64,000 nucleotides of DNA from Klebsormidium nitens (lineage: Eukaryota > Streptophyta > Klebsormidiophyceae > Klebsormidiales > Klebsormidiaceae). The notes beneath the pieces are model-generated. The model made no database searches. It was not told the origin of the DNA and worked only from the letters and a program-made list of their open reading frames with translations. This document shows, piece by piece, positions 48,101 through 58,530 of this stretch (position 1 is the stretch's first letter; each line of letters begins with the position of its first letter). The translations under genes and the position numbers were made by a program. The stretch spans positions 430,851-494,850 of the forward strand of contig DF236954.1 of the NCBI GenBank assembly GCA_000708835.1, written 5' to 3'.

Positions 48101-49435
48101 GGGACTCAAACCAGACAGTAAAGCTGAAAGCCAAACGGCAAATTGAAATCTATATCCCAACCTAAAATGCAAACAAGATAATCTGTAACCTCAAGAGGGA
48201 CACCAGAGCTAGCTTCGAACACAGATTTGAACCGTTCTTCCCCAGGGGACCTACCTGTCCACGTAACTGCCCTTGCCGCTGATCCTGGCCCTGGGTCCCA
48301 CCCTCCAGCCCCACCCTGCAACAAGAAATCCTTTGTCGAGGCATCTGATCAACAAAGGTCAACCATATCCTGTACATGACTGCTGCTTGTGGCAAACCTC
48401 CTGATAGATTGGGGCCACTGCCACTAGCAAACTCCACAGAAATAGCACGGCTTTTCATCGTTCAGGTGGCCGGGCATCAACTCTGCTTCATCCTGTGACA
48501 AAGCAAGAAGAGCAGCTGTCGTGTAACACTCAGTTGACTCCGCAGCATTGCCTGCAGATCATCACGCATGTGGCAGTTACTAACCTTGGGGTGCAAAAGG
48601 TGGCCCCTCGCCCCGGGAGTCACGGGGGACGCCATCGGAGTAGCCAGCCTGTTTGGCCAAGGCCATCAAATGATCCTGCTCACTAGTACCTGGCAGAAAA
48701 CCAAGTTCACCATGCAATGTGAATCTCATTTGAAATCTCATCAATGTCTTGGTTAAGCAAAGCTGGTCAAGGGTCAGTTTACAGTGCTGAAAGGATGGAT
48801 CTGCTCGTGGTCACGGGATTCTGCATTATCTGTTCTTCTCCCACGCTCCCATGCTTCTCCCAACACCCCTTGATTCTCAGCTGCGCTCCACATCTAAGGT
48901 TGAGGGCGAAACGATGCAGTGGACAGATGGCTGATTAAAAGTTCCTGGCCAGCTCTCTTTCTATTTAGAGCGAGAGGGATGAAATGCAAATGGACAAAGA
49001 AGTTTGGTGATTGAAATTGTTAGCAGTGGTTTGAAGACCTTGACTCCACATGATCAAAGGCTCGTTGAAGAGGTGGTATGACAAAAATGCTGTTGGACAT
49101 ACTAGCAGTCAGTGCAAAAGTTTTTGTCAAGCAAGCGTTGAAGGCATGCGCGATGTCAAACGGCTAAAATTGCCAACAATGTACTTCTGCCACGTGTCAC
49201 CGAGCACAATGTGCAATGCAAACCTACCAGCGGGTGATCCAAATGCAGCAGCTGCAGCTACACCAGCCTCCGGTTGCTTCTCTGGGGTCTGCGTGGGCGT
49301 CTCCAAAGAGACTTTCTCATGCAGCATTTCAACAGAGACCTTTTCAAGCACTGTCCCGCCCACGTCAATTGCCTTCTCCTCTTCTTGGACCACTGCCAGG
49401 TCCATCTCTGAGACGATGGTGATGCCTTCAGCCAT
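39155..49435 (-). CDS. MBD-like domain plus long coiled-coil protein, 665 aa
   Basis: Fourteen exons: 49435-49228, 48689-48585, 48315-48255, 47926-47787, 47473-47345, 46317-46037, 45615-45564, 43832-43672, 43263-43161, 42969-42920, 42319-42189, 41556-41417, 40401-40171, 39360-39155 (TAG). All phases agree; total 1998 nt. Residues about 103-150 resemble a methyl-CpG-binding domain: GWGWRVGPRARISGKGSYVD, then HPDAPEFGSKKAVGAFL. The conserved Arg of the usual FRSK motif is Gly here, so methyl-DNA binding is uncertain. A basic linker follows (GSRGKRKSSALASPQ), then a helical domain (exon 6: LPTLDEILANPDNWPSIAKR), an acidic and Pro/Ala-rich linker, and about 230 residues of charged coiled coil from LEYKRKLHKLERIKREW to LQQLLKQGVV. 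A chromatin scaffold is a fair guess, not shown. Many junctions have tandem copies in the introns. Confidence 0.8.
39650..40220 (-). repeat. Five-copy donor junction array of MBD/coiled-coil exon 13
   Basis: The real exon end codes VEVYVKLGRKIPEDQIQ with donor at 40170. Copies follow in the intron with donors at 40049 (VYIELGRKTSEDQI), 39938 (VCINLGRNPEGQIQ), 39812 (VYVKLRRKVDHIQ) and 39656 (VYVKLGRMVFENQIQ). All five keep GT. Spacing is 121, 111, 126 and 156 bases. Each copy would add a similar short peptide and then reach intron sequence. Confidence 0.94.
40340..40900 (-). repeat. Four-copy acceptor junction array of MBD/coiled-coil exon 13
   Basis: The real acceptor is at 40402-40403, with plus-strand exon core TTAGCCAGCTCTTCAGCCGC. 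Copies with the core TTGGCCAGCTCSTCGGCCGC lie upstream in gene orientation, with acceptor equivalents near 40581, 40745 and 40885. Spacing is 179, 164 and 140 bases. With the donor array, this exon is bracketed by its own copies on both sides. Confidence 0.93.
41274..41407 (-). repeat. 67-bp perfect-length tandem repeat beside exon 12 donor
   Basis: Two units, 41274-41340 and 41341-41407, share ACTGCAGATCTAAAG, GAGGCCGAGCAGAACTAGAG and AAGGGCGAGCG with only a few differences. They abut the exon 12 donor at 41416 and look like a young duplication of intron sequence only. Confidence 0.93.
41540..42030 (-). repeat. Five-copy acceptor junction array of MBD/coiled-coil exon 12
   Basis: The real acceptor (41557-41558) sits in plus-strand CTAGAGCTTCCTTGTGGGCC followed by CTGCACC. 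Copies: about 41652-41680 (decayed), 41771-41790 (CTAGAGCTTCCTTGTGAGCC, then CTGTACC), 41879-41905 and 41990-42015. Spacing is near 112-118 bases. The intron tail GCAGGAACTTTTAGAGG is copied with the first intact one. Confidence 0.85.
42119..42172. repeat. Short 14-bp tandem repeat, about four units
   Basis: Unit ACTGATTTCTTGAG is repeated in the intron just downstream (gene orientation) of exon 11, whose donor is at 42188. One unit has a single-base change (TTGTTGAG). Confidence 0.9.
43735..44025 (-). repeat. Two-copy acceptor junction of MBD/coiled-coil exon 8
   Basis: The block 43741-43832 (start of exon 8, coding ATKRTRKGVEEAAAKTEEAA) is matched by 43929-44021, 188 bases upstream in gene orientation. 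Shared runs include GACTTCATCGTCTG and TTCCGTGTGCGTTTCGTTG. The copy is frame-shifted relative to the protein. Confidence 0.9.
44545..45620 (-). repeat. Possible distant copy of MBD/coiled-coil exon 7
   Basis: Real exon 7 (45564-45615) ends GCCAAAGG before GTGAGC. About 1 kb downstream in gene orientation, near 44548-44585, an exon-like block with CAG-type acceptor (TCTGTAG), GCTGCGAAGGGCGACGTCGA and donor GTACGC resembles it in layout and wording. It does not fit the phase of the neighbours, so I treat it as a decayed copy, not an exon. Confidence 0.4.
45820..46085 (-). repeat. Two-copy donor junction of MBD/coiled-coil exon 6
   Basis: The real exon 6 end (GKVDDVEKKK, donor at 46036) is echoed about 208 bases downstream in gene orientation at roughly 45826-45880, sharing CACGTCATCCACC and TTCTTCTTG. 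The copy has lost the clean reading frame. Confidence 0.75.
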
Positions 49436-50445
49436 AGATTTCCTAGAGAATACAGAGAGAGATTTGCGACAGAGGTTTGTAAACATGCGCGCGTAATGCG
49501 TGCACCAGCGCACCTGATTCTAGGTTGGAATGCTGACCGCGTTTGCACCACTTCAGATTCAAAATCCTACTGATGGAAATGCAGATCACAATGCCGCCCT
49601 CTTTGCTTGAAGGCTGAACTTGACGTTGAAGTTCGTGGCGACGTCCTCATGTGCGCCCCTCATGCAGGCTCAGCTGGAGCCCTGCAGGCTGCAGGCTGCA
49701 GGCTGCAGTCGACTGTCGAGTGCATGAAGTCAAGGGTTTTCCGCTTCCTGTATGGTTCCGCCGGATCGAAAGCGATTCTAGCGCTATATGAGACAGCCGG
49801 AGCGAAGCGACCGCAGCTTGGCAAACCCACCAAACCTGTCGTTGACCATTTTTGGCCGCAGATGCCAGATATTACACCAAGTCGCCCGCAGGGCCGGCCG
49901 GCGCAGGCGGCAGAACCTCGCGCCTGGGCAGACTTCTGGTTAGGTGGTAACTTGTTCAAGCAGCATCGGGTTATCCAGCATTGGTCGCCATCCAGGGCGT
50001 TGGAGGAGGAAGGGCTTCATCTGTGTGCACCATACCAGTATACCGTAGAGGCTAGAGGCTAGAGGCAGAAGTCAGGGCGCGATCAGGAAGCGCCTACGCA
50101 AGCTCGAGGGAGACCTGATTAGAGCCACTGTAGCCCGCAGCAATTGGAAGATGCTCAAATGTTCCCTTGAAATTGCGCTTGGGGGATTTCAAACCAAGAT
50201 TTGTGCAGAGCGGCGGGGTTGCCTAGGCGAGGAATAGGGGGGGTTGCATGCTGCCCCAGGGGCTGCCCAGTGGGAGCAGTGCAGGGATCCGACTCAGATC
50301 GCGAGATCCTAGCCGAGGCACATCTCCCGCTTGGCAGGATTCCGGAAGTGACTCTGATCCAGAGCCAGTAATCAGGCCCTCGGCCGCTGGACGAGGGAGA
50401 CGGCAGAAGTTGGCAGAGTGGGTCAAGAAAAGGAGGGAGGCAATT
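49436..50445. other. Divergent promoter region between MBD/coiled-coil gene and VHA-a
   Basis: About 1 kb holding both 5' ends. Contains a 7-bp tandem (GCAGGCT, about 3.5 units, 49684-49708) and a TAGAGGC tandem (three units near 50046-50066). An in-frame ATG at 50248 could extend VHA-a upstream. Confidence 0.5.
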
Positions 50446-53400
50446 ATGGCGCACGGAGGGCCGAAGGGGCCTTTGCCTCATGTCCCGAAGACAATGGAAA
50501 TGTTCCGATCGGAGGAGATGCAATTGGTCCAGCTTATTATCCCTGCTGAGGCTGCACATGAGACGGTGTCCTATCTGGGGGACATTGGCCTGCTCCAGTT
50601 TAAAGATGTGAGCATTGTTGCCCTGGAAGTGCTTGATTTGATGTGTGTAGCCGAATTCTATTGCTAGAGTGAAGCATCATTCACCTGGAACTGGCAGCTG
50701 CAGCACCTGCTCTGAATGCAGATTGAATGCTCTGATCGAGCTCCAGAACTTGCACTTGTTGCTTTCTTGCGCGCGCTCTTCTTTACTTGTTGCCTGATTC
50801 TGAAGATGTTCTCTTTGACAGTTGAATGCTGACAAGAGCGCCTTTCAGAGGACCTATGCCAACCAGGTAAGAACGACATTGATCGAGTACACATGGTCAA
50901 TCCCCTTCTGTTTTGCACGGTGAATACTCTCATCTAGTTCGTTACTGTGACATATGCTGAGGCACCTGTGCGATGTAAAACTGCTTTTAGCTTCCTTCAT
51001 GTATGTAAGCATCATTGAGTGTCTGCCTCTCTTTTGAATCTGTGAAAGTACGGGCCTCTTGGATGTTGTCGAGCTCGTTGCGATGAGCATAACGTGTGCT
51101 GCAGGTCAAGCGATGTGCTGAGATGGCGAGGAAGTTGCGCTTCTTTAAGGATCAGATACAGAAGGCTGACCTCCGGATCAGCACAGGCGGCACTACTGAA
51201 AAAGAATTGGATCTGGACGAACTAGAGGTGCGTGTCAGCAAGCCGTCAATCATGAAACTTGGTCATCCGCAGAAGCGTCTTCTCCACTTACATGTTCTTC
51301 GGTCAGCGAAACTAGGTGTAAGGCAAGCGATGCCTTGTCCATCCAAAGCATTGCTCTGTGTTCCTGTTAGAAAGTCCGCTTGTTGCTGTTCTCGCCTTTA
51401 GGTGCAGATTTTATGGTTTGCGTTTATCGAAGCGTGACGTCCACCTGCAGGGCAAGCTCACGGAACTTGAAACGGAGCTTCTTGAGATCAACTCCAACAG
51501 CGAGAAGTTGAGGAGGAGCCAAAGCGAGCTGGTTGAACTGAAGCTTGTCCTTGAGAAGGTGAGGTTTCTATGGCGTTGAGCACCTGAGTTTGCGAAATTG
51601 ATGGTTTTGTGAAACTATCCGCATTGTTGTCACGCTGTTGTCTGATAGCTTTAAAGCCTAACAGAAGCTTACGCTCTACTTTTTGCTGGCCAGGCTGGGA
51701 GTTTCTTCACGCAAGCAAGGGATGGGGCTGCTGTACAGCAACGTGAGCTGGAGGACTCTGTGGTAGCATCTGAGTCGATGGACAGCCCCCTGCTTCTGGA
51801 ACAGGTAAGCTATCAACCAGCGCATCATGCTTCAGATGATACCCCTGAAAGTGGTTTCAGGGGAATACGCTAGTGGGAGTAGGCCCTTCTGAATTGTGTG
51901 TCAGATCTGAAGGTTTACTGCAGGCGCAAGCACTGCAGCGATGGTTCTAGTTTTTCTTTGCAATGGCTCTTATGAGCGCAAGTTCTGGAACTTTCTCCCT
52001 TTTTGCACTGACAGTGCTTGTTCGTTCGCAGGAGATGCAGACGGACCCGTCCAAGGTCGTCAGGCTCGGCTTTGTTACGGGGCTGGTTCCTAAGGCCAAG
52101 TCGATTACTTTCGAGCGTGTGCTCTTCAGGGCAACGAGAGGCAACATGTTCCTTCGACTTGCTCCTGTGGAGACCCCAGTGATTGACCCGCAGACGGGAG
52201 AAAAGGTCAGTCACCAACAGGCGGCTGCACCTAGGCAGCCAGCAGAACTCACTTGAGCAAGATGTCTGTAGGGTCAGGGGGCCCAGCTCTTGGTTCAACA
52301 TCCTGCATTGTCCAAATTCTCTAGACGACATTTGCTTTGCATCCCATGGATGCGGTTGAAGAGGTTGTTCGATACTCGCAGCTTGGGATTTTCACTTCTT
52401 CAAGTTGCCCATCCTGCTTCATGGACCCTTACTTCAAAACTGAATGCTTAACTTATTGTGGTTGTACTCAACCTTTGTGGTGTTAGCAGTCTACCTTACG
52501 CTTGGGAGTGCTAGACCGGGCTTGAAATCAACCGTACAGACGTTTGAGCGTACATGTGTCTTTGCGATTCTGCAGGTGGAGAAGTGCGTCTTTGTCGTCT
52601 TCTTTGCTGGTGAGAGGGCTCGCACAAAGATTCTCAAGATCTGCGAGGCCTTTGGGGCGAACCGCTACCCCTTCCCAGAGGATCCAGCCAAGCAGAGGCA
52701 GATGATGGCAGAGGTAACAAACATTGATTTCGTTTCCGGTTGACAATCTGACTTTTGTCAACCTCTCTTACCAGGGAATTTTACACTTTCTGCATTTCTC
52801 ATGACTGCACCTTCAGACTGCTTCAGAGCATTCTCTCATCAGCTTTGAGAATACCCTTGCTTGCATGTGGAAGAGACTTCTATGCTGGTGCCTAAGCTTC
52901 TTGCAGTGTGCTTGATCCGACACCTCAATGTGTTGGATTGCAAGACACCTAACACAGTTTGTCAATTTAAGCCTGTACATTCACTGGTCCTCAGGTGACC
53001 GCTCGCCTCTCCGAGCTGGAGACCACCATCGAGGCTGGCGACCGCCACCGTGACAATGTCCTCACCAGCACTGCATATCAGATCGAGACGTGGACCGCGC
53101 TCGTCCGGCGCAAGAAGGCGATCTATCACACGCTTAACATGCTCAGCATTGATGTCACCAGGAAGTGCCTGGTGGCTGAGGGCTGGTGCCCAGTTTTTGC
53201 AAAGCCCAAGGTGAGGGATTGTAGTATGTCTTAAGAAGGGCACTTTTCTGGATGCTCTGATCCTCAGATGTGCTTCGGAAAGAGTCGTCCACTTGCTTCT
53301 TTTTCTTGGTATGCTCAGGAAGTAGGCTTCTGGTCTTCCGTGAGACTGATAATCAGTCCATCCTCTGCTAGTCATTTGTGCTATCTGGAAATCCTGCAGA

Positions 53401-56400
53401 TTTTCTCTAGCACTTTTGTCATTTTACTTCAAATCGCTGCTCCTCACCTTACCTAGACACGTTACTTACTTCTTTACGTTTGATTTGTCAAATCTCCTAA
53501 CCACGCCCCCCTTGTTGCTGCAGATCCAAGATGCGCTGCAGCGGGCGGCCGTTGACAGCAGCTCCACTGTGAGCACCATCTTCCAGCCGATCAACACCCA
53601 CGAGATGCCCCCCACGTTCTACCAGACGAACAAGTTCACGTCGTGCTTCCAGGAGATCGTTGAGGCATACGGGTGAGCCGATCAGAGCCACTGGCAGCTT
53701 TGCTGGAAGTAAACGCAACACCGTTTTAGGATCCAGATCTGCAATCCGCTTCGAGAAGTTTTTCTGGAAGCATTGGCAAGTGGCCGCTGCATTGTGGACC
53801 ATCGAGACTGGCTGCGCAGATCTTTTTGCCGAGTTGACTCTTGCTTATGACCTTCGGCGCCGCACTTTTCTTGCCTGGGCAATTGACATGAGGCTTAGCG
53901 CGGGTTTGTAAGAGGGAATACGACGGGAAACGACGACATTCGTGAAGATGATCCGCCCATTCTCAGACCCTGTGACCATGTCCTTCAGGCACGTTCCATT
54001 ATTAGGCGCCTTGGCAGGTTTTGCTTCCAATCGTCAGATTGGATGATTTTTATTAACTGTGCAGGGTTGCGCGATACCAGGAGGCTAACCCTGCTCCGTT
54101 CACCGTGATCTCCTTCCCGTTCCTGTTCGCCATCATGTTTGGCGACTGGGGCCACGGCATCCTGATGCTCCTGGCGAGCCTGTACCTGGTGGGGAACGAG
54201 AAGAAGTGGATGGGCAAGGTGAGCACACTGGAGACCAGTACAAGCGAAGCTTTTCATATTCTAATGAAGGAGAGTTGTCTATATTTCTAACAAAGGGATG
54301 AGGCTTTCGAAGAGTATGGGCATGTCTGTTGGACGACGACTCTGAAGGAGTTGCCTAGAATCGGAAGAGATCGACGTAGGAAGACTTACCCTACTTGTTG
54401 AGTGAGTTACTCCATGCTTCTTCTGTATTGTTTGCAACTGCATTTGGGATAGTACAGGCCAAGGAACTCCGCTCCTTAAAGCTCGTTTCAACAGTGTTGG
54501 AAGTCACAATCTACGGATTTGAGAGTTGTCTGAGGGTCCCCCTTCTGCCGGCGGGCTTTGCATGTCATTCTAGTTCCTTCATTCGCTGTTCAATCTTTCC
54601 TGGTACTTGTTGACATTGTAGCTTAATCTCGTCACGACTTCCTTGAAAGTCGTTGTTGCTTCAGGTTGCTCATCAGTTTCTCAATCTACCTATTCGATTA
54701 TGTCGGCGCTTAATCAGTATGTGCACCCGTATGTGCACCCTTTCATTCAGCTTAAAACATTTTCCGTTTGCGACCTGCAGAAACTTGGCGACATCATGGA
54801 GATGGCTTTCGGCGGGCGCTACTGCATCCTGCTCATGTCCATCTTCTCCATCTATACGGGGCTGATCTACAACGAGTTCTTCTCCGTGAACTTCCCCATC
54901 TTTAGCAAGGGTGCCTACACGTGCCGCACCCCAGACTGCTCGTGAGTCCCTTCTTGACCCAAGCCTTGACGTCTCTATATCCCAAAAGCTAAAAGTTAAT
55001 GTGAGGAGCTTGATGTGCGTGCCAGATATCCGTCACCCGCTCATGAAGTGCTTGAAGGGTGGAATATTTGCAGATGTTTTCTGGCGATCACTCCGTTGGA
55101 CGCTCTTTCTTTCTGCGGGCTCAGCGGATGCCAGTTGTATGTCCGGTTTATGGACCTCGCGGATAATTCGTGGTTGAAAACTGTTTCTTTGTCTCTCAAC
55201 GTCGTGAACATGAATCCTTTTTCGCTCCTGTTGCATCATCTCCGCTTCTTAACGCTCTTCTTCTAATGTCAGTCAGCAGTGCTTTGACTCATGAAAGGGG
55301 GGGAAGCAAATCCGCATCCTAGGTTTTACTCCGGACTACTTTTTTTCCACAGCGACGAGACCACGGCCGGGCTGGTCAAGACTGGCGCCACGTACCCCTT
55401 CGGCGTGGACCCGGCGTGGCACGGCAGCCGCACGGAGCTGCCGTTCCTCAACTCGCTCAAGATGAAGATGTCCATCCTGCTCGGCGTGACCCAGATGTTC
55501 ACCGGCATCTTCCTCAGCTACTTCAACGCCAAGTACTTCGACCTGCCGCTCAACATCTGGTGAGGCGTCGATCGAGCTCACTTTGGGGGAGGCGTTCCAT
55601 TTTGTCAACCTGGAATTGGGTCGTTGTTTTGTTCCCTTCGGATCTGCTGATTCAGACTGCGGAGGCAGATGTTGTTGATATCAGAACGGCTGTTGATGTC
55701 GGAACTGCATCCGAAGGGTTGTGCGCCTCTTTTGTGGCTCACTCTGACTCGTACTTTTCGTACTTAACAATATTCAGACCGTGACTCGTTGTTATACTCC
55801 ACGAGCTCTTCGGAATGCCGCTCTTGTGTTGAAGGTTATACGGTTTCCCCCGACATGCACACTCTGACTGGGCTCCAACGCATCTTGCGGTGGTCAGTTC
55901 CTTCACCTCCTATCAACGGTTTCTGAGCCAACTGCCTCTTCGTTCTTGAATTTCGTACTCAGCTCTTGACGCTCTGCCCGCAGGTTCGAGTTCATCCCCC
56001 AGGTCGTCTTCCTGGGCTCCCTCTTCGGCTACCTCTCCCTGCTCATCATCATCAAGTGGATCAGCGGCTCCACGGCCGACCTGTACCACGTCATGATCTA
56101 CATGTTCCTGAGCCCGGGGACTGTCGAGGCGGAGAACCAGCTCTTCTGGGGGCAGGCTTTCGTCCAGGTGAGGGCTTCCAAAGGACGTAATACTCATCCA
56201 GGATACAGCACACTTGTTGTTCGATAGGCCTGCTTCTGCTCACTCTCCGTGAAGTTTCAAATGATTGAGATTGCGTGCTTCGATCTTCGCGACCAGACTA
56301 ACCTAGTACCTTCGGAGGACCTTGCCCAATAGCCCAGTGGAAGAGTAAACATGTTACCAGGTCCCTTGGGTATGCAAGTTCAGCAACAATGGACTCTTTG

Positions 56401-58530
56401 AGCAGCTCTGAAGTCTTTGACGAGCTTTACTTAGAGCTTTACTTAGAGAATCGCCAACTGCCCCAGACGAAAGGACCGTTGCCAAAAGTCTCTATTGTTC
56501 TTTAACCTGCGATGATTCCTTCTTTGCAGGTCATCCTGCTGCTGGCGGCTTTTATCGCCGTCCCGATGATGCTTCTGCCCAAGCCCCTGGCCCTGCGCAG
56601 ACAGCACCTGGCGGTAAGTCCACAGTTTGCAGGCTAAATTGCATGGCAGAACGGCACCGTCTACCTTTTTGCTGACTGTGTGACTGCGCAAGGAGGCGCT
56701 TTTCCTACACGAGCACATGATCTTGTATCACGTGGCGTCTTTGAGTGTCTACAACCGTCAGGTGGCACGTCGGCCTTGTTTTACCGGGTCCTCGGTCGGG
56801 TGGCGCATGGCCCTGAAATCCTGGATTGGGTTGTTTGCCTTTCGATTCTGCAATGTCTACCAATGTCAATCATCGACATGCATTGCTGTCTGCAGAGCCT
56901 CCAGGAGTTGGGGGCGTGCGTTATTTCTAGGGTGCACAGTCTCATTTTTAGGGCGCCCAGTCTTTCGCCACAGTTTTTCAAGCCTCTCCCACGCCGTCCA
57001 CTTATGCATTTTCACTGACTTCATCCTGGCACACCACTTTCCGTGCAGAGCCTCCAGCGCAGCGTACGGCGGGCTGGGCGGGCATCTATGGCACACAGTC
57101 ACATTGTTTCACGTTTCTTCGCTAGCTTCCGACCTCGCGATTTTACCAGCATTGCGTTCCTTACATCCTGAAATCCGTTGTTCCGTGCTAAGCCTCTAGC
57201 ACGGGGCGTTTGGCGCGCTGGACGGGCGTTGTGGGTACACAGTCACACGCTTTCAAGTCTCTTCCGACTAAGCGACTTCACCAGCATTGCCATCCTGACA
57301 TCTTGAACTCCGTTGTTCCGTGCAGAGCCTCCAGCACGGGGCATACGGCGTGCTGGGCGGCTCCGACGCGGAGGAGCACGGGCACGGCGAGGACGGCGAG
57401 CACGCCCACGGCGACCACGACGAGTTCGACTTCAGCGAGATCCTGGTGCACCAGATGATCCACACCATCGAGTTCGTCCTCGGCGCCGTCTCCAACACGG
57501 CGTCGTACCTCCGGCTGTGGGCTCTCAGGTGAGAAGACTTTCGCAGACGAGTCTGACTGTGTTTTGGCGGACGAGTCTGACTGTGTTCTGGAACGTTTGG
57601 CACAGCGTCGTACCTCCAGTTGTCGGCATTTAGGTAAGACAACTTCCCGACTTTGGTCTGGAATGTCTCCAGCACAGCGTCCTGCTTTCAGCTCTTAGCG
57701 CTTGGGTCAGGGGCTTCGCAAACGAGACCTAAGTGTTGTCTGACAAGAAGAAGGGGAGCGTTGGAAGCAGAGAAGAGTAAGAGTAGGCCCGGACAAGTTG
57801 AGATCTGGTTAACGGGTGGAGATACTTGTCTTCTTACAAGAACGTCACGGGGAATGCGAAGTCAGGTCTGCATTGGGAAGATGAGGGCTTGACGGCCAGC
57901 CTCAAGAAGAGTCTTGCTTTTTCTCAGGAGTCTTCTTCATTCTACAGCTCCGTCTCATGCCGACTCAAGCTGGGCAAATTTGCTTGCCTAATGAGACGTT
58001 CGTTAAGGGGACTGGTTGCGGCCACATACATTTCTTCGCCAAGAGGTCGAGAGTCTGGTGGAGTCGGTGTACTGGTCGGTCATTCATAGGATACTTCATC
58101 AATAGCAGATGTTTGTCGAATCACGTATCACACGCGTCTTTGGAACTGGTTATTGAGGAGGAGGGTGCTACGAGGTTCATAGTCTCTGCTTTTTAGACTG
58201 CCGACCTTTCTTCTCAGCTATTGGTCGCTTCACTAGTAGACTTAATTCGGTTCCTCGTCCTTGTGCAGTCTGGCACATGCGGAGCTGTCCGCTGTCTTCT
58301 ACGAACGGGTGCTGCTGTTCGCTGTCGGAACGGGGAACCCCGTTGCAATCGTCATCGGTTTTATCGTCTTCATGTTCGCTACCTTGGGGGTTCTCATGGT
58401 GATGGAAACGCTGTCGGCTTTCCTCCATGCCTTGCGTCTCCACTGGGTTGAGTTCATGAACAAGTTCTACATGGGAGACGGGTATAAGTTCATCCCTTTC
58501 AACTTCTCTCACTTAGAGGAGGATGAGTAG
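50446..58530 (+). CDS. VHA-a: V-type H+-ATPase subunit a (Vo sector), 826 aa
   Basis: Membrane subunit that forms the proton half-channels of the vacuolar or endosomal H+-ATPase. Sixteen exons: 50446-50607, 50822-50866, 51105-51227, 51451-51558, 51694-51804, 52032-52205, 52576-52713, 52995-53210, 53524-53672, 54065-54218, 54781-54941, 55353-55559, 55984-56167, 56530-56613, 57326-57528, 58269-58530 (TAG). Total 2481 nt, phases consistent. The N-terminal cytosolic half carries [28 protein letters not shown] and [15 protein letters not shown]. The membrane half begins near [20 protein letters not shown] and includes [17 protein letters not shown] and [20 protein letters not shown]. The His-rich loop [18 protein letters not shown] precedes [16 protein letters not shown] and [19 protein letters not shown], which holds the essential proton-path arginine (YLRLWAL). 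The protein ends in SHLEEDE. Length and motifs match plant VHA-a. The chosen start gives the usual N-terminus; an in-frame ATG at 50248 would add 66 residues. Confidence 0.96.
56880..57370 (+). repeat. Four-copy acceptor junction array of VHA-a exon 15
   Basis: The real acceptor ends at 57325 (CCGTGCAG, then AGCCTCCAGCACGGGGC). Upstream copies: 56895 (TCTGCAG, AGCCTCCAGGAG), 57048 (CCGTGCAG, AGCCTCCAGCGCAGCGTACG) and 57190 (CCGTGCTA, AGCCTCTAGCACGGGGCG), with GGGCGGGC or GACGGGCG blocks after each. Spacing is 153, 142 and 135 bases. The 57190 copy has lost the AG; 56895 and 57048 keep it. Confidence 0.94.
57485..57715 (+). repeat. Three-copy donor junction array of VHA-a exon 15
   Basis: The real end (ACGGCGTCGTACCTCCGGC, then CTCAG and GTGAGA at 57529) is followed by copies with ACAGCGTCGTACCTCCAG, TTTAG and GTAAGA at 57634, and ACAGCGTCCTGCTTTCAG, CTTGG and GTCAGG at 57706. 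A separate 25-base tandem (GACGAGTCTGACTGTGTT) lies at about 57547-57590. Confidence 0.92.
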
